Origin: Sulfuricurvum sp.
GTDB taxonomy: Bacteria > Campylobacterota > Campylobacteria > Campylobacterales > Sulfurimonadaceae
DNA: 64,000 bases
Assembly (NCBI GenBank): GCA_030694265.1
Contig: JAUXYP010000008.1
Location: 289,908 to 353,907 of the forward strand
Direction: 5' to 3'
Shown: in pieces, positions 44,570-54,056 of the stretch
How the letters are laid out: each line of letters opens with the position of its first letter
How positions within the stretch are numbered: the first letter of the stretch is position 1
Position numbers and translations under genes: made by a program
The notes under the pieces: model-generated
The model's input: only the letters and a program-made list of their open reading frames with translations
Database searches by the model: none
What the model was told of the DNA's origin: nothing

Positions 44570-46804
44570 TCAATCAGTAATTATCTCTCGATTTCCTTTA
44601 GCATTTGGCGATGAAAGAATACCGTTTTGTTCAAGTTGTTCTATCAAACGTGCAGAGCGATTGTAGCCAATTTGGAGTCTACGCTGTAGATAACTGATCG
44701 ATGTTTTTTGCTCTGTTAAAATGATATTCATGGCTTCATCATAGAGTTCATCAATAGGCTCATTATCATTACGATCGCTGCTATTCTTTGCAACTTCGTC
44801 TTTATCACGTAAAAAACGATTATCATATTCGGGTGCGCGTTGTGCTTTTAGAAAATCAACAATTTTTTCGATTTCTTCTTCAGTACTCCATGGTGCATGC
44901 AGTCGTACTAAACCACTCATTCCTGGAGGGGTAAAGAGCATGTCCCCGCGTCCAAGAAGTGATTCCGCACCCATTCCATCCAAAATAATTTTACTGTCTA
45001 TTTTTTGCCCTACCTTATAACTAATACGTGAAGGTAAATTTGCTTTGATGAGTCCCGTAACAACATCAACACTTGGACGTTGTGTCGCTACGATGAGATG
45101 AATACCGCTGGCCCGTGCCATTTGAGCAAGGCGTGCAATGGAGTATTCAACATCTTTACCGCTTGTCATCATTAAATCAGCTAACTCATCGATGATAACA
45201 ACAATATAAGGTAAAGGAGTTTGCCCCTCTTTCTTTGCTTTCTCATTAAAATTTTCGATATTTTTTGTACGTGTTTCACTCATTAACTGATAGCGACGCT
45301 CCATTTCAGAAACCATATTGTTAAGAGCTGAAATTGCTTCTTTTGGTTTTGTTATAACGGGAGTCAGAAGGTGAGGAATATCATTATAGACAGAGAACTC
45401 AAGCATTTTCGGATCTATCATTAATAATCGTAATTGATCCGGCGAGTTTTTATACAGTAAACTCAAGATCATCGCGTTGATTCCAACACTTTTTCCGCTT
45501 CCGGTAGTACCTGCGATAAGTAGATGTGGAAGTTTTTTTAGATCAGTGATAAACGGATTCCCAACAATATCTTTACCAAGAACAAGCGTTAAGGGAGAAG
45601 CAGCTTCTTGAAAAAGTTTACTTTCAAAGATATCTCTGAGATAAATGGTTTCTACTGTTTTATTGGGAATCTCAATTCCAACCACGTCTTTACCGGGAAT
45701 AGGTGCTTGGATACGAATAGTTTGAGCTTTTAGTGCCATTGCTAAATCATCTTGAAGACCAAGTATTTTTGAAACTTTGATATTGGCAGCGGGTTTAAAT
45801 TCAAAGGTAGATACAACAGGTCCGGCATAGGTACGAACAACATCACCTTCTATGTTGAAATGAGAGAGTTTATCAATCAGATCACGAATTTTATCGTCCA
45901 ATTCAGCTTCATTGACACTGTTTTGCTTTTTTGGAGGATATTGTAAAAAGTCAGTAGGAGGTAGTTTAAAGTTTTTAGGTTTCTCACTGATTCCACGATC
46001 AATTTGATCTAAAAGTATTTTGTTTTCTTCCAGTTCTTCAACTACAAGCGCATGCTGTTTATTTTCTTTAACTTTTTTTGCCATTGAGAGGATAGTAGAT
46101 TCTTTTGCTAATGGTTGAATAATCTCTGTTTCAACCACTTCCTGCTCTTTTAGTGTCTCTTCTGAAGCATGTAAAGGAGTTTCATCTATTGCTTTTTCTG
46201 TATTTTCCAAGACGGCAAAAGGTGTTTGCACCAGAACAGTATGATGAGAAACTTCAGGAGCAGCGGTTATGTTAAAGTTATTATATGTTTCATCTACCTC
46301 ATTTTCATCTATGGTAACACGAGTCATAGTTTTAGGTTTAGATAATGGTTTATCCATAAATTCTTTAAAGGGATATGCTAGTTCGGAGAGTGTTTGCTCC
46401 AATATGATAATCATTGAAATGGCAATAAGCATGAGCCAAATAACCCACAGACCAAAACTTCCGATATAGATACCTATAGAATCTGTTATAAATCCGCCAA
46501 ATGCTCCTCTATATTCCCCTCCTACTACCATTGCTTGAAAAAATGTCAAAGAAAATAAAAGAAGTGCAAAGACTCCTCCTATTTCTAAGCGACGCTTGGT
46601 ATCACTATGCCCTTTGTAAAAATAAAATAGCGGCACCATTAAAAGTAAAAGATAGGTATAGGCAACGTACCCAAAAAGATAAATATTACCTTCCGCAAAA
46701 GCTGCACCGAATGCACCAATAATACTTGCATCACCGATAATGGTAGCAAGCCCTAAATAGAAGAGAATGCCAAAGCTGCCGATAAAAAGTACATCACGTA
46801 AAAT
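44570..46804 (-). CDS. ftsK: DNA translocase FtsK; frame extends upstream of the annotated ATG, probable AUU start
   Basis: Walker A LLIAGTTGSGKSVGINAMI, Walker B VVIIDELADLMM, C-terminal gamma-like winged helix; ORF track starts at 46639 but the open frame upstream encodes LRDVLFIGSFGILFYLGLATIIGDASIIGAFGAAFAEGNIYLFGYVAYTYLLLL. Confidence 0.9.
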   Translation of the reverse strand: MLRDVLFIGSFGILFYLGLATIIGDASIIGAFGAAFAEGNIYLFGYVAYTYLLLLMVPLFYFYKGHSDTKRRLEIGGVFALLLFSLTFFQAMVVGGEYRGAFGGFITDSIGIYIGSFGLWVIWLMLIAISMIIILEQTLSELAYPFKEFMDKPLSKPKTMTRVTIDENEVDETYNNFNITAAPEVSHHTVLVQTPFAVLENTEKAIDETPLHASEETLKEQEVVETEIIQPLAKESTILSMAKKVKENKQHALVVEELEENKILLDQIDRGISEKPKNFKLPPTDFLQYPPKKQNSVNEAELDDKIRDLIDKLSHFNIEGDVVRTYAGPVVSTFEFKPAANIKVSKILGLQDDLAMALKAQTIRIQAPIPGKDVVGIEIPNKTVETIYLRDIFESKLFQEAASPLTLVLGKDIVGNPFITDLKKLPHLLIAGTTGSGKSVGINAMILSLLYKNSPDQLRLLMIDPKMLEFSVYNDIPHLLTPVITKPKEAISALNNMVSEMERRYQLMSETRTKNIENFNEKAKKEGQTPLPYIVVIIDELADLMMTSGKDVEYSIARLAQMARASGIHLIVATQRPSVDVVTGLIKANLPSRISYKVGQKIDSKIILDGMGAESLLGRGDMLFTPPGMSGLVRLHAPWSTEEEIEKIVDFLKAQRAPEYDNRFLRDKDEVAKNSSDRNDNEPIDELYDEAMNIILTEQKTSISYLQRRLQIGYNRSARLIEQLEQNGILSSPNAKGNREIITD

Positions 46805-46879
46805 GGGAAATCCTTGAAAGAGTTAAAGTAGTTTGATTATAGCAAAAAAGGGTAGAAGTCCCCCTTTTATTGCATTATG

Positions 46880-48940
46880 CTATAAATAATTGACTAATGA
46901 AAGTTTTGAAACTTTAGAAATGTTGGACAGTAAAGCTTGATAATTTAGGCTGAGTTGCTGCATTTTTAACGTTGATTCAGCAATGTCTGTATCAATAACA
47001 TCAGAACGTAATGTCTTTGTGCTAATTATTAATAAATCGGTACGGCTTACAGTTAAATCCATAACCTGAGTATAGGAACCTGCTTCTGCTTGCAATCGAC
47101 TTACATGATCACTTAAATCATCAATCATCTGTATAGAATTTTGAACACCTGGATTTCGTGGATCTTTAGAGTCTAAGCCATTAGGAAATTTTTTTCCTTC
47201 TTCAACTGATTTAATCATCTCTTCTATTTGGGCAAATAAATCTGTTTTCGGATCACGTACTGTTAAGGCACTATTGGCATTAAATGTTAATGAACTTCCG
47301 GTAGTGATATTATAATCTGATGATTTCGCATCATAAAGTGACATCTGTGCTTTCGTTATAGGAGATGTTTTATCTTGAAAGTTTATTTTACCCGCATAAT
47401 CGAGGCTAACAGATCCAAGGGTATTTGCTGATGCGATTGCATTATCATAGTCTGTTGAAGTCGCAGTCGTTGCTGGGATTGAATTAGTAAGTACCATGTT
47501 AACAACATCCATAAGTTGTTGATATGTCATTTGATCTGAATTTACAGCAGCACGAGGGACATTGGTATCAAATATTGTGTAATTAGTAACCCCGCCATCC
47601 AAAGAAAAAGTTGAACCAGCTGTATTTAAATCAATTTGCATTGTAAAGGCAGCACCCGAAATATTTTTTCCAGATAATACTAACTGCTCAGTATTAAGAG
47701 TAGGACTACTTGCAACATCCAAAAGTTTTGTAGAGGGAAGTGCAAACGAATTATCAGAAGTAACTATTTGGGATACATTTGAAAGCAAACTTGCACCTGA
47801 CTGTGTAAAGTTTGTACGATCATAATTGACGCCTTCTACAGCATTAGAAACACCAACTGGAGTTGTAAATCCACTTTTAGTGAATTCTTTAACGTATAGT
47901 CCTGGCGTAACCGTATTTGATGCTGTTGCATAATCATTAGTTCCTGCTAATTGGAGATTATCAATACTACCGCTTGTTACATACATTGGGTCAGTAATAT
48001 TGGCCGCATCTCCAGCTGCAGGGTTGAAATCTATAGCACCGACCATATGAAAATCTAACTTGCTAGAGCCCTTTTGCTTATCAATTATTTGAATTTGCCC
48101 TTGAGTATTTAAAGATATATCCACTTGGTCTGTACCGTACGCATTTTTAATAGAATTTAATAGGGTATCAACAGTGTCGCTATCGTTAAGGGTTATATGT
48201 TTTTTGAATGAAGTGCCATCTGTTTTTGTTCCTTGAATATAAAAATGAGAAGTAGCACCAGTTGCTGGTATCGAATCCCCCATAAGATCAGCAATAGTAT
48301 CAGATGGTTTAATAAAAGACTCTTTAAATGTACCATACAAATCAGTAAGATTTGCAAGCTGAACATTGGTTGTAATCGTACGATTTGTGGTATTTTCTTC
48401 ACCAAAAAAAAGTTGAGTGCCAGTAATGTTGTATTTTTGTTTTATACCAGATCCTAAAAAGGAGAATATGTCTTTATCATTCCCTTGATAGTTACTGTTC
48501 GCATCAATCGGCTTTACAGTTGTCGCCGTACCTGAAAAAATATATTGGCCACCGATAGAAGTATTGGCTAAAGTTTTTAAATGGTTTTGAAGTCCACGAA
48601 GTTCTTTCGAAATAGCTAATAAACTTGCCTCTGAATTTGTATCATTTGCGGCATTAAGTAATTTTACTTTTACAGATTCAAGTGTTTTAACAAATTCACC
48701 AACTGCAGTATCTGTTTGTGTACTTAACTTAGATGCATTTTGCGCACTTGTTTTTGTTTGGGAAAGCGTAGCTATCTCATCATCCAATCGTAGTGTGTCA
48801 ATAAATATACCTGGATTTTCATGAGAATATTGAATCTTCAAGCCTGATGCTATTTGTTTGTTCACATCAAATATCTGACGGTTTAGTTTGTTGTTTTCAC
48901 CATAAATATTATTATAAAATGAAGTTGCTGTAACTCTCAC
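46880..48940 (-). CDS. flgL: flagellar hook-associated protein 3
   Basis: Flagellin-like N-terminus (NNIYGENNKLNRQIFDVNKQIASGLKIQYSHENPGIF) and C-terminus (SEAG-like spacing, TLKMQQLSLNYQALLSNISKVSKLSLVNYL). Confidence 0.88.
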   Translation of the reverse strand: MRVTATSFYNNIYGENNKLNRQIFDVNKQIASGLKIQYSHENPGIFIDTLRLDDEIATLSQTKTSAQNASKLSTQTDTAVGEFVKTLESVKVKLLNAANDTNSEASLLAISKELRGLQNHLKTLANTSIGGQYIFSGTATTVKPIDANSNYQGNDKDIFSFLGSGIKQKYNITGTQLFFGEENTTNRTITTNVQLANLTDLYGTFKESFIKPSDTIADLMGDSIPATGATSHFYIQGTKTDGTSFKKHITLNDSDTVDTLLNSIKNAYGTDQVDISLNTQGQIQIIDKQKGSSKLDFHMVGAIDFNPAAGDAANITDPMYVTSGSIDNLQLAGTNDYATASNTVTPGLYVKEFTKSGFTTPVGVSNAVEGVNYDRTNFTQSGASLLSNVSQIVTSDNSFALPSTKLLDVASSPTLNTEQLVLSGKNISGAAFTMQIDLNTAGSTFSLDGGVTNYTIFDTNVPRAAVNSDQMTYQQLMDVVNMVLTNSIPATTATSTDYDNAIASANTLGSVSLDYAGKINFQDKTSPITKAQMSLYDAKSSDYNITTGSSLTFNANSALTVRDPKTDLFAQIEEMIKSVEEGKKFPNGLDSKDPRNPGVQNSIQMIDDLSDHVSRLQAEAGSYTQVMDLTVSRTDLLIISTKTLRSDVIDTDIAESTLKMQQLSLNYQALLSNISKVSKLSLVNYL

Positions 48941-49083
48941 GTCAAATCCTTCTGTTTAGTAATTATATAAAAGCAAATAAAGTTCCATCTCTACTATCGA
49001 CAAAATTAGATTAGAGATTAACTATTTTCATTTTTACAATAGTTTAAGCAAAGTACACCTATAATTCCCCTCTTCAAACACAT

Positions 49084-49167
49084 GCCAGTGTGGTGAAATG
49101 GTAGACACGCCGGATTCAAAATCCGGTGGCGCAAGTCGTGGCGGTTCGAGTCCGCCCACTGGTACCA
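49084..49167 (+). tRNA. tRNA-Leu (anticodon CAA), CCA encoded
   Basis: Acceptor GCCAGTG/CACTGGT, anticodon loop TTCAAAA within CCGGA/TCCGG, variable arm, T-arm GGCGGTTCGAGTCCGCC, 3' ACCA. Confidence 0.95.
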
Positions 49168-49287
49168 CAAATAGATTCATATCAGTCCAAATTAATCCAA
49201 ATATCTTCATTTAAACCCCTTAAATAGCCACTTTATTCGCTTCTTGTGTCCATATCAGTTCATCCTTATCCATCTACATCCGTACTT

Positions 49288-49352
49288 CTAATGTACTTTC
49301 TAATGTACTTTGTGTTAATGTACTTTCATATACGTATTAAAAAGTACATTAG
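49288..49352. repeat. four copies (three direct, one inverted) of 12-bp (C/T)TAATGTACTTT in the integrase leader
   Basis: 49288-49299 CTAATGTACTTT, 49300-49311 CTAATGTACTTT, 49315-49326 TTAATGTACTTT, inverted AAAGTACATTAG at 49341-49352; partial CGTACTT at 49281. Confidence 0.85.
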
Positions 49353-49365
49353 CTAGAGGTACACT

Positions 49366-50667
49366 ATGGCAAACAAGAAAGTAGCACCACTTACCGATAC
49401 CGAGATCAAGAATGCAAAACCTAAGGATAAAGATTACACTTTATCAGATGGAAATGGCTTGCAACTCACTATAAAGCCTGATGGCAGAAAAATTTGGGAA
49501 ATTCGTTATACGATCGACGCTAAACCAAAAAAGACTACAGCTGGAAGCTATCCTGGAGTATCTTTAGCAAAAGCACGTGCAAAACGTCTTGAATTAAAAA
49601 ATAAAGTTTATGATGGTGTCAATCCTATTGATGAACGCAAAAAAGCCAAAGAGGTTGTGCTTGCTAAAGAGATTGAAAACCAAGCACTAGTAGATGGCCA
49701 GTTTCATCTTGTTGCGTATGGATGGTTAAATAGTCTAAATAGTGCAGAAAACACAAACAAAAAACGCTTATCTTCATTTGAAAGAGATATCTTCCCTTCA
49801 TTTTGTACCTATGACAGCTATCATCATATTATTTCCTCAAAGCATATAAAAGACATCACCCATCCAGAACTCCTAAAAGTTTTACTCAAAAAACAAGACA
49901 CAGCACCTGTGGTAGTCAATAGAAGGTTTATAGATTGTAAACGTTTATGGAGATATGCGATCAACCATGGTCACACTGAAATCAATGTAGCAGATAGAAT
50001 AAGTAATGACGCATTTGCTAAACATGAAGAAAAACACCGCGCTAAAATAACCGATGAAAAAATATTAGGTGAATTACTTCGGGCTATGGATGATTATAAG
50101 GGCGAGGGTGGAGTAATAGTAAAGAACGTATTACGGCTAATATCCTTAACGATGCTAAGAATAGGAAATCTGGCAACGTTGAAATGGGACAATATAGATT
50201 TAGATAAAGGGTTAATAACCATCAAGCGCTCTGACATGAAAGTAAAAGATAGAAATTTATCTGATTTTGTTTTACCACTGTCTCACCAAGCCGTTGAACT
50301 GCTCAAAGAAACAAAAGAGATCACAGGATGGGGCGAATGGGTCTTTCATGGAATTAAAGACAATAAGACACACGTCAACAAGGAGAGTGGCAACAAAGCA
50401 TTGAAGATTATGGGCTTTAATGATGAAGAGCAGGGCCGTAAGCAAAGACTTCACAGCTTTAGGGGCACGTATGCCAGTTTGGCACGAACGCATCATAAAG
50501 CACATGGTGCAACGTTTGAAGCTTTAGAAAGAGCATTGGATCATCAAGAAGAGAATAAGGTTGTGAGGGCTTATTCTCATATGGCAGATTATACGGAACA
50601 GGTCCGAGAGCTTTTACAGTGGTGGGCGGATTTTTTAGATGAGGTAAAAAGTCGAAAAGATATTTAA
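49366..50667 (+). CDS. P4-type tyrosine integrase (DUF4102 N-terminal arm-binding domain)
   Basis: LTDTEIKNAKPKDKDYTLSDGNGLQLTIKPDGRKIWEIRY, SLAKARAKRLELKNKVYDGVNPIDERKK; catalytic R (MLRIGNLATLKWDNID), HSFRGTYA, LDHQEENKVVRAYSH. Confidence 0.93.
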   Translation: MANKKVAPLTDTEIKNAKPKDKDYTLSDGNGLQLTIKPDGRKIWEIRYTIDAKPKKTTAGSYPGVSLAKARAKRLELKNKVYDGVNPIDERKKAKEVVLAKEIENQALVDGQFHLVAYGWLNSLNSAENTNKKRLSSFERDIFPSFCTYDSYHHIISSKHIKDITHPELLKVLLKKQDTAPVVVNRRFIDCKRLWRYAINHGHTEINVADRISNDAFAKHEEKHRAKITDEKILGELLRAMDDYKGEGGVIVKNVLRLISLTMLRIGNLATLKWDNIDLDKGLITIKRSDMKVKDRNLSDFVLPLSHQAVELLKETKEITGWGEWVFHGIKDNKTHVNKESGNKALKIMGFNDEEQGRKQRLHSFRGTYASLARTHHKAHGATFEALERALDHQEENKVVRAYSHMADYTEQVRELLQWWADFLDEVKSRKDI

Positions 50668-50931
50668 TATATATGTACTTTTATTGCAGAATGGAAATAC
50701 TATTTTTAGTGTTGTTATGGATAAGTATAGAAGATATATGTCGGAAAACATCAAAATTTAGTATTCGTATGTCTGGACAAAGCGACACTGTTTATCGTAT
50801 GGTTTTTTGTCCATTTTAAGAGGCTAATCCTGTTTAGTGGAAAGTGTACGGTAAACATTTGTATCACAATTGACATACTCCTAATAATAGCGACATGAAC
50901 TTCTTTCGATATTTTCAAATCTAGGCATACT

Positions 50932-51083
50932 TTATAGAGCTTCTTTTGCGAAGTACGCCGTTGCCTTTTTTAATATTTCTCGTTCTTATTTTACACGAGC
51001 CAGCTCTTTTAAAGATGACGATTCTCTTCTTCGAGGCCCTCTTTGGATGAACTGTTTTTTGAAGGAGTATCTCCAAACGAATT
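50932..51083 (-). pseudogene. decayed IS3-family transposase orfA fragment
   Basis: Minus strand reads GDTPSKNSSSKEGLEEENRHL then, after a frameshift, KELARVK*EREILKKATAYFAKEAL*, the conserved IS3 OrfA C-terminus; just downstream a degenerate orfB start KYA*I*KYRKKF. Confidence 0.75.
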
Positions 51084-51277
51084 TTAGGTAAGATACTTTT
51101 TGAATCAAAAAATTATGAGGTGTTGTTGGATAGATAAACTGCTTGTCGAATAGAGTTTATTCCATATTAATGCACAATAAATTATGAAAATGCGACATGA
51201 TTGCAACATAAAGTCATCATAATACGGATTTAAATTAGTTGTTTTAATTGTAAAAGGTAAAAGCGAGGAGAGTTGAC

Positions 51278-52099
51278 TTGAGTAAAATTTTTATTATTAT
51301 GTTGCTGCTTATTGGAATTATAGTGGAGGGGTATGCTGCTCAAAAATTTCTGGTATCTGTTGTACCTCAGATGCAATCCATGGAAATTCAACAAGCGTGG
51401 GGTCCCTTTCTTAAAGAATTAGGAAAAACGACAGGAATTGATTTCGAATTACGTCATTATAAAACAATCCCTTTATTTGAAAAAGCATTGAGTGAAGGTG
51501 AACCTGATATAGCATTCATGAATCCGTATCATGCTGTCATGGCATATGAATGGGAAAAATATGAGCCGATTATTCATGACAAAAAAGGGCTTGTCGGAAT
51601 TTTGGTTGTTAAAGAGGGGGGGAATATAAAGCAACTTTCGGATCTCAATGGAGAAAATATTGCTTTTCCTGCACCTAACGCTTTTGCTGCATCGTTGTAT
51701 ATGCGTGCTTTATTGGAGAAACGTGAGCACATTAAGTTTAAACCTGTGTATGTCAAAACACATACAAATGTGTATCGAAATGTTATATTTTCGCTTATGC
51801 CGGCTGGAGGAGGTGTTAATAACACTTTTAATCGTGAAGAACCGGAAGTGCGGCAACAGCTAAAGATACTCTATACTACACAGCCTACTGCTTCTCATCC
51901 TTTATGCACACATCCTAGAATTGGTAAAAAAACAATGTTAATTATTCAACAAGCTGTATTAGAAATGGGGAAAAATCAAATGAACAAAAAGTTACTTGAT
52001 GATATTCAGATACCAACTCCTGTGATAGCTGATTATACTAGTGAATATCTCCCATTAAAAAAATTGAAAATTGAGGACTATGTTGTTTCGGACTATTAA
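51278..52099 (+). CDS. PhnD-like periplasmic substrate-binding protein
   Basis: Signal sequence; FLVSVVPQMQSMEIQQAWGPFLKELGKTTGIDFELRHYKTIPLFEKALSEGEPDIAFMNPYHAVMAYEWEKYEPI typical of phosphate/phosphonate-type SBPs. Confidence 0.88.
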   Translation: MSKIFIIMLLLIGIIVEGYAAQKFLVSVVPQMQSMEIQQAWGPFLKELGKTTGIDFELRHYKTIPLFEKALSEGEPDIAFMNPYHAVMAYEWEKYEPIIHDKKGLVGILVVKEGGNIKQLSDLNGENIAFPAPNAFAASLYMRALLEKREHIKFKPVYVKTHTNVYRNVIFSLMPAGGGVNNTFNREEPEVRQQLKILYTTQPTASHPLCTHPRIGKKTMLIIQQAVLEMGKNQMNKKLLDDIQIPTPVIADYTSEYLPLKKLKIEDYVVSDY

Positions 52100-53645
52100 A
52101 AAATACACGTATCTATCACCAAAATCACTTCATGGAAGATTGATAATTTTTCCTTCCATCGCCACTCTTTTGATATTTATATTCATGGGTGTAGTGGCTG
52201 GATATTTTCAATACACTACTCTTTATACTCAACTCATCCGTCATACTAATATTTTAGGTAAAGAGATCGCATACAGTATACAAACGTATCTTTTATTAGA
52301 TGATTATGCGGAAGCTGAATCGGCAATGTCCCGCTTTAGTGAATTAGATAGTATCGTAACTTTGTCATTGATCAATGCTGAAGGTAAGGTGCTTATTAAA
52401 ATTGAAAAAAATAGCCATGATAAGCTGAGCAAAAAATATACATTAGTAAAAACTTACAGCTCTTTGAATCCTAAAAGAAGTGTGTATACAGATGAAAAAA
52501 AAACAATAGTTCTATTTAATCCTATTGCAAAAGGAGAAGAGGTTTGGTGGATTAGGATTGAAATTGATAAAAGTAATATCTACGCGAATGTATTGAATTT
52601 ATTTATATTTGGTGGATTTATTGTCTTCTTGTTTTTACTTATATTTATCTTCATTGTCATCAATATTTTACATAGACCTATTCAAGAGATTGGAAAACTA
52701 ACCGAATTTTCATCAAAACTTAGTGATCAATTTGGTTTAAAAATTGATATCATCACACAAGTCGATGAAATACAAGCATTAGCTCGTTCACTCAATAAGC
52801 TTTCACAGAAGCTTTACAATAATAAAACTATCATGGTGGAGCAGCAAGAGAAACTTCAGCAGTTTAATGATGAACTGTGGAAACAAGTAGAAGAAGAAAC
52901 AGCAAAAAGTAGAGAAAAAGATGCTATTTTAGTTCAGCAATCTCGTCTGGCAGCTTTAGGTGAGATGATAGGTAATATTGCTCACCAGTGGCGTCAACCA
53001 CTTAATGCTATTGCTATCGAAATACAAAATTTAGACTTGTCTTGCCAGTTTGGGGAGCTTAGTGATAAAGAAGTTAGTACATCCACGCAAGAAATTATGA
53101 AAAACGTTTTACATTTATCACAGACTATTGATGATTTTAGGGATATGGTTCGAGTGGATAAAAGTTATGGCCCATTTTTAGTGTCCGATGTCGTATTGAA
53201 AATACTTGAATTAATGTCTTCAACCTTTAAAACATCGAGTATTAGGGTAATAACACATATGGATGAATCTATCTCTACTAATCACGGATCAGCACAGGGA
53301 TTAAGTCAAGCAGTTATCAATATTTTATCAAATGCGAGAGATATTTTAGTCCAAAATAATAGCGAGAATGAGCGTGAGATTATACTAAGTTTGAAGCAGG
53401 TTTTAAATAACAATCATTCAAAAATAGTTCTTTCTATTGAAGACAATGGCGGTGGAATCGAGAATGATATTGTGACTAAGATCTTTGATCCCTATTTTAC
53501 TACAAAACATCAATTTCAGGGAACAGGATTGGGACTTTATATTAGTAAAAATATTATAGAACAAGAGATGCATGGAACTTTAGAGATGGTTAATACTCAG
53601 TACGGTGCAATATTTAATATAAAATGGGACAGAATAATCAGTTGA
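52080..53645 (+). CDS. membrane sensor histidine kinase
   Basis: TM + periplasmic loop + TM + HAMP; H-box GEMIGNIAHQWRQPLNAIAIEI; N box SQAVINILSNARDIL; G boxes EDNGGGIEN, GTGLGLYISKNIIEQ; ATG 52080 preferred over TTG 52071; overlaps SBP gene. Confidence 0.92.
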   Translation: MLFRTIKKYTYLSPKSLHGRLIIFPSIATLLIFIFMGVVAGYFQYTTLYTQLIRHTNILGKEIAYSIQTYLLLDDYAEAESAMSRFSELDSIVTLSLINAEGKVLIKIEKNSHDKLSKKYTLVKTYSSLNPKRSVYTDEKKTIVLFNPIAKGEEVWWIRIEIDKSNIYANVLNLFIFGGFIVFLFLLIFIFIVINILHRPIQEIGKLTEFSSKLSDQFGLKIDIITQVDEIQALARSLNKLSQKLYNNKTIMVEQQEKLQQFNDELWKQVEEETAKSREKDAILVQQSRLAALGEMIGNIAHQWRQPLNAIAIEIQNLDLSCQFGELSDKEVSTSTQEIMKNVLHLSQTIDDFRDMVRVDKSYGPFLVSDVVLKILELMSSTFKTSSIRVITHMDESISTNHGSAQGLSQAVINILSNARDILVQNNSENEREIILSLKQVLNNNHSKIVLSIEDNGGGIENDIVTKIFDPYFTTKHQFQGTGLGLYISKNIIEQEMHGTLEMVNTQYGAIFNIKWDRIIS

Positions 53646-54042
53646 TTCTGTCTACCACCTTTTTCATTACTTCTATAAAAGAGGCAATAGATAAGGGTTT
53701 TTCAATGATATAATCGACTCCATATTGCTGTGCTTGTTTAATCTCTTGCCCATCACGGTATGCGGTAATAATGACAATAAGTTGCTCAGGATTTATTTTT
53801 CGAATATTCTTGCATAATTCTGCTCCATTCATATTGGGCATTTGTAAATCAGTTATGACCACACTAAACGGCCGCTTATTGTAGATTTCCAATGCTTCAA
53901 CGCCATCACAAACGGATACAATTTCGTTACATAGCCGTTGCATCATATTTTGCATGGGTTTACGTATCATCACTTCATCCTCGACAAAGAGTATTGAGAA
54001 GTTTTTTTTCTCTTTTATTGAGTTTAAAAGATCTTCTAACAT
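53638..54042 (-). CDS. single-domain response regulator
   Basis: FSILFVEDEVMIRKPM, VVITDLQMPNMNGAEL, VIITAYRD, IIEKPLS. Confidence 0.92.
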   Translation of the reverse strand: MLEDLLNSIKEKKNFSILFVEDEVMIRKPMQNMMQRLCNEIVSVCDGVEALEIYNKRPFSVVITDLQMPNMNGAELCKNIRKINPEQLIVIITAYRDGQEIKQAQQYGVDYIIEKPLSIASFIEVMKKVVDRIN

Positions 54043-54056
54043 TTTCTCTCCTTTAT

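Noticed and set aside
51180-51240. Possible PhoB-box-like sequence upstream of the PhnD-like gene (GTCATCATAATACGG)
   Set aside because: Does not show two correctly spaced TGTCA repeats; not supportable by eye
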